Below the pieces are notes generated by a model that did not search any database, was not told the origin of the DNA, and saw only the letters and a program-made list of their open reading frames with translations. The position numbers and the translations under genes were made by a program. 10,441 bases of DNA, from contig NZ_JASNGB010000041.1 of assembly GCF_030271215.1 (NCBI RefSeq), positions 8,571 through 19,011 on the forward strand. Direction: 5' to 3'. Positions 9,537 through 10,441 of this stretch are shown here, piece by piece (position 1 is the stretch's first letter; each line of letters starts with the position of its first letter). The DNA comes from Deinococcus rhizophilus. Lineage in GTDB: Bacteria > Deinococcota > Deinococci > Deinococcales > Deinococcaceae.

Positions 9537-9542
9537 GCGCCC

Positions 9543-9713
9543 GTGTCCGCCCCCTCACCCGCCCCCCTCGCCGCGCGGTTGAGCGCCTCCGCCCTGCTGC
9601 CCGGCCGCGTCCTTGCGCTGAAGGGCACGGACTCTGCCGCCTCCGCAGAGAAGCGGCGCGGCCCGCCTGCCCACTCCTCCGCGCCGGGAGTGGTGCGGCT
9701 GGGGGGGACGTGA
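9543..9713 (+). CDS. Putative leaderless 56-aa ORF upstream of tilS
   Basis: A GTG at 9543, six bases after TACAAT, opens 56 codons (N terminus MSAPSPAPLAARLSASALLP) ending in TGA at 9711-9713. The stop overlaps an in-frame GTG of tilS (GTGA at 9710). By my count only six of the 56 sense codons end in A or T, similar to the neighbouring genes, but the peptide is low in complexity and rich in Ala, Pro, Ser and Gly. I recognise no homologue. It may be a real small gene, a coupling leader, or simply part of a 5' leader of about 180 bases for tilS. CTCTGC (9632-9637) can pair with GCAGAG (9645-9650), mutually exclusive with GCCGC/GCGGC (9636-9640/9653-9657). Confidence 0.4.
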   Translation: MSAPSPAPLAARLSASALLPGRVLALKGTDSAASAEKRRGPPAHSSAPGVVRLGGT

Positions 9714-9724
9714 CCGGGGAAGGG

Positions 9725-10441
9725 ATGAGGTTGCCCCCCCTGCTTGGCCGTCCGCTTCAGCCCCACGCGGGAGAGACGGTCGTGGTGGGCGTGTCGGGCG
9801 GCGCCGACAGCGTGGCGCTGCTGCGGGCGCTGCTGCTGGTGGGGGCGCGGCCGGTCGCGGCGCATCTGGACCACGCCCTGCGGGAAGGGTCGGCGCAGGA
9901 CGCGGCCTGGGTGGAAGAACTCGCGGACCGGTTGGGGGTGCCGTTCCACGGAACGCGGGTGGAGGTGGGCGCGGTCGCCGCCCGGCGCGGGTGGAACGTG
10001 GAGGACGCCGCCCGCCGGGTCCGCTACGGGTTCCTGGCGCGGACCGCGAAGGCAGCGGGGGCCTCCGCCCTCCTGACCGCGCACACCCGCCGCGACCAGG
10101 CCGAGACGGTGCTGATGGACCTGCTGCGCGGCGAGGCCGTGCTGGGCGGCATCTCGCCCGCGCGGGGCCGCGTCCACCGCCCCTGGCTGGACCTGCCCCG
10201 CGCCGACGTGGAGGCCTTCCTGCGCTCGCTGGGGCAAGGCTGGCGCGAGGACCCCACCAACACGGACCTCACCCAGACGCGGGCGTGGCTGCGTGCGGAG
10301 GTCATGTCCCTCCTGACCGCCCGCTTTCCCGGTCTGGAGGGCGCCCTGGCCCGCCTCGCCCGCCTCGCCCGTGAGGACGACGCGGCGCTGCGGAACCTCG
10401 CCGCCCGGCTGACCGATCACGCGCCCCGGACCGGGCAGCCG
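9725..10441 (+). CDS. tilS: tRNA(Ile)-lysidine synthase (TilS), 3'-truncated by window edge
   Basis: TilS attaches lysine to C34 of the CAU-anticodon isoleucine tRNA using ATP, so that it reads AUA and is charged with isoleucine. The visible 239 residues cover the N-terminal PP-loop ATPase domain and the start of the following domain. The P-loop SGGADS is at 24-29, AAHLDHALREGS at 45-56, LTAHTRRDQAETVLMDLLRG at 117-136, and REDPTNTD at 174-181, with the Arg-rich segment TRAWLRAEV after it. The common HHxDDQAET motif appears as HTRRDQAET. The ATG at 9725 follows a purine-rich GGGGAAGGG; a GTG at 9710, overlapping the stop of the upstream mini-ORF, is an equally possible start and adds five residues. 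The nearest visible promoter is at 9531. The C terminus lies outside the window. Confidence 0.93.
   Translation, partial: MRLPPLLGRPLQPHAGETVVVGVSGGADSVALLRALLLVGARPVAAHLDHALREGSAQDAAWVEELADRLGVPFHGTRVEVGAVAARRGWNVEDAARRVRYGFLARTAKAAGASALLTAHTRRDQAETVLMDLLRGEAVLGGISPARGRVHRPWLDLPRADVEAFLRSLGQGWREDPTNTDLTQTRAWLRAEVMSLLTARFPGLEGALARLARLAREDDAALRNLAARLTDHAPRTGQP

Noticed and set aside
9632..9657. Alternative hairpins upstream of tilS as a riboswitch
   Set aside because: Two short stems of 5-6 bp are easily found by chance at this GC; no conserved riboswitch core was recognised.

Overview
The window is a GC-rich (roughly 70 percent or more by eye), densely coding bacterial chromosome segment. 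It most resembles Deinococcus or a close relative. The support is the very high third-position GC and the start sites that look leaderless: a TANNNT -10 hexamer lies only 6-7 bases before the start codon, which is common in that genus. The tryptophan, lysine 2,3-aminomutase and TilS genes fit the same origin. No species can be named from the sequence alone.

Region 1 (1-2757, plus strand) is a tryptophan operon: the 3' part of trpE, then trpG, then trpD coupled to trpG by a 4-base GTGA overlap. It covers chorismate to phosphoribosyl-anthranilate. A galactose mutarotase gene (galM, 2789-3865) follows 31 bases later and runs tail to tail into region 2.

Region 2 (3869-7866) looks like a lysine/beta-lysine module. 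A minus-strand Lrp/AsnC regulator, preceded by a putative leaderless 21-codon leader ORF, diverges from a plus-strand run of kamA (lysine 2,3-aminomutase), a small GNAT acetyltransferase, and a class III aminotransferase that overlaps the acetyltransferase by ATGA. The three enzyme classes match part of the Bacillus subtilis kamA-yodP-yodT arrangement. A 12-bp inverted repeat after the aminotransferase is a plausible terminator.

Region 3 (7934-9070) begins with its own candidate promoter. It encodes a Panacea/DUF4065 (SocA-like) protein, a domain used as an antitoxin in many toxin-antitoxin pairs. A hairpin, a 27-aa basic mini-ORF with a strong ribosome binding site, and a 151-aa protein with two predicted transmembrane helices follow. 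The mini-ORF overlaps the membrane-protein start by ATGA. This is the best candidate for an undescribed system: a Panacea-type toxin-antitoxin or defence locus with a membrane effector.

Region 4 (9049-10441) has a minus-strand PrxQ/BCP peroxiredoxin and a plus-strand tilS that leaves the window. They diverge from a perfect inverted repeat, ATTGTA-N10-TACAAT, which supplies a -10 hexamer to each side at leaderless spacing. On the tilS side the first ORF is a 56-aa mini-ORF whose stop overlaps an in-frame GTG of tilS.

No rRNA, tRNA, CRISPR array, insertion sequence or attachment site was seen. No gene-free stretch exceeds about 220 bases.
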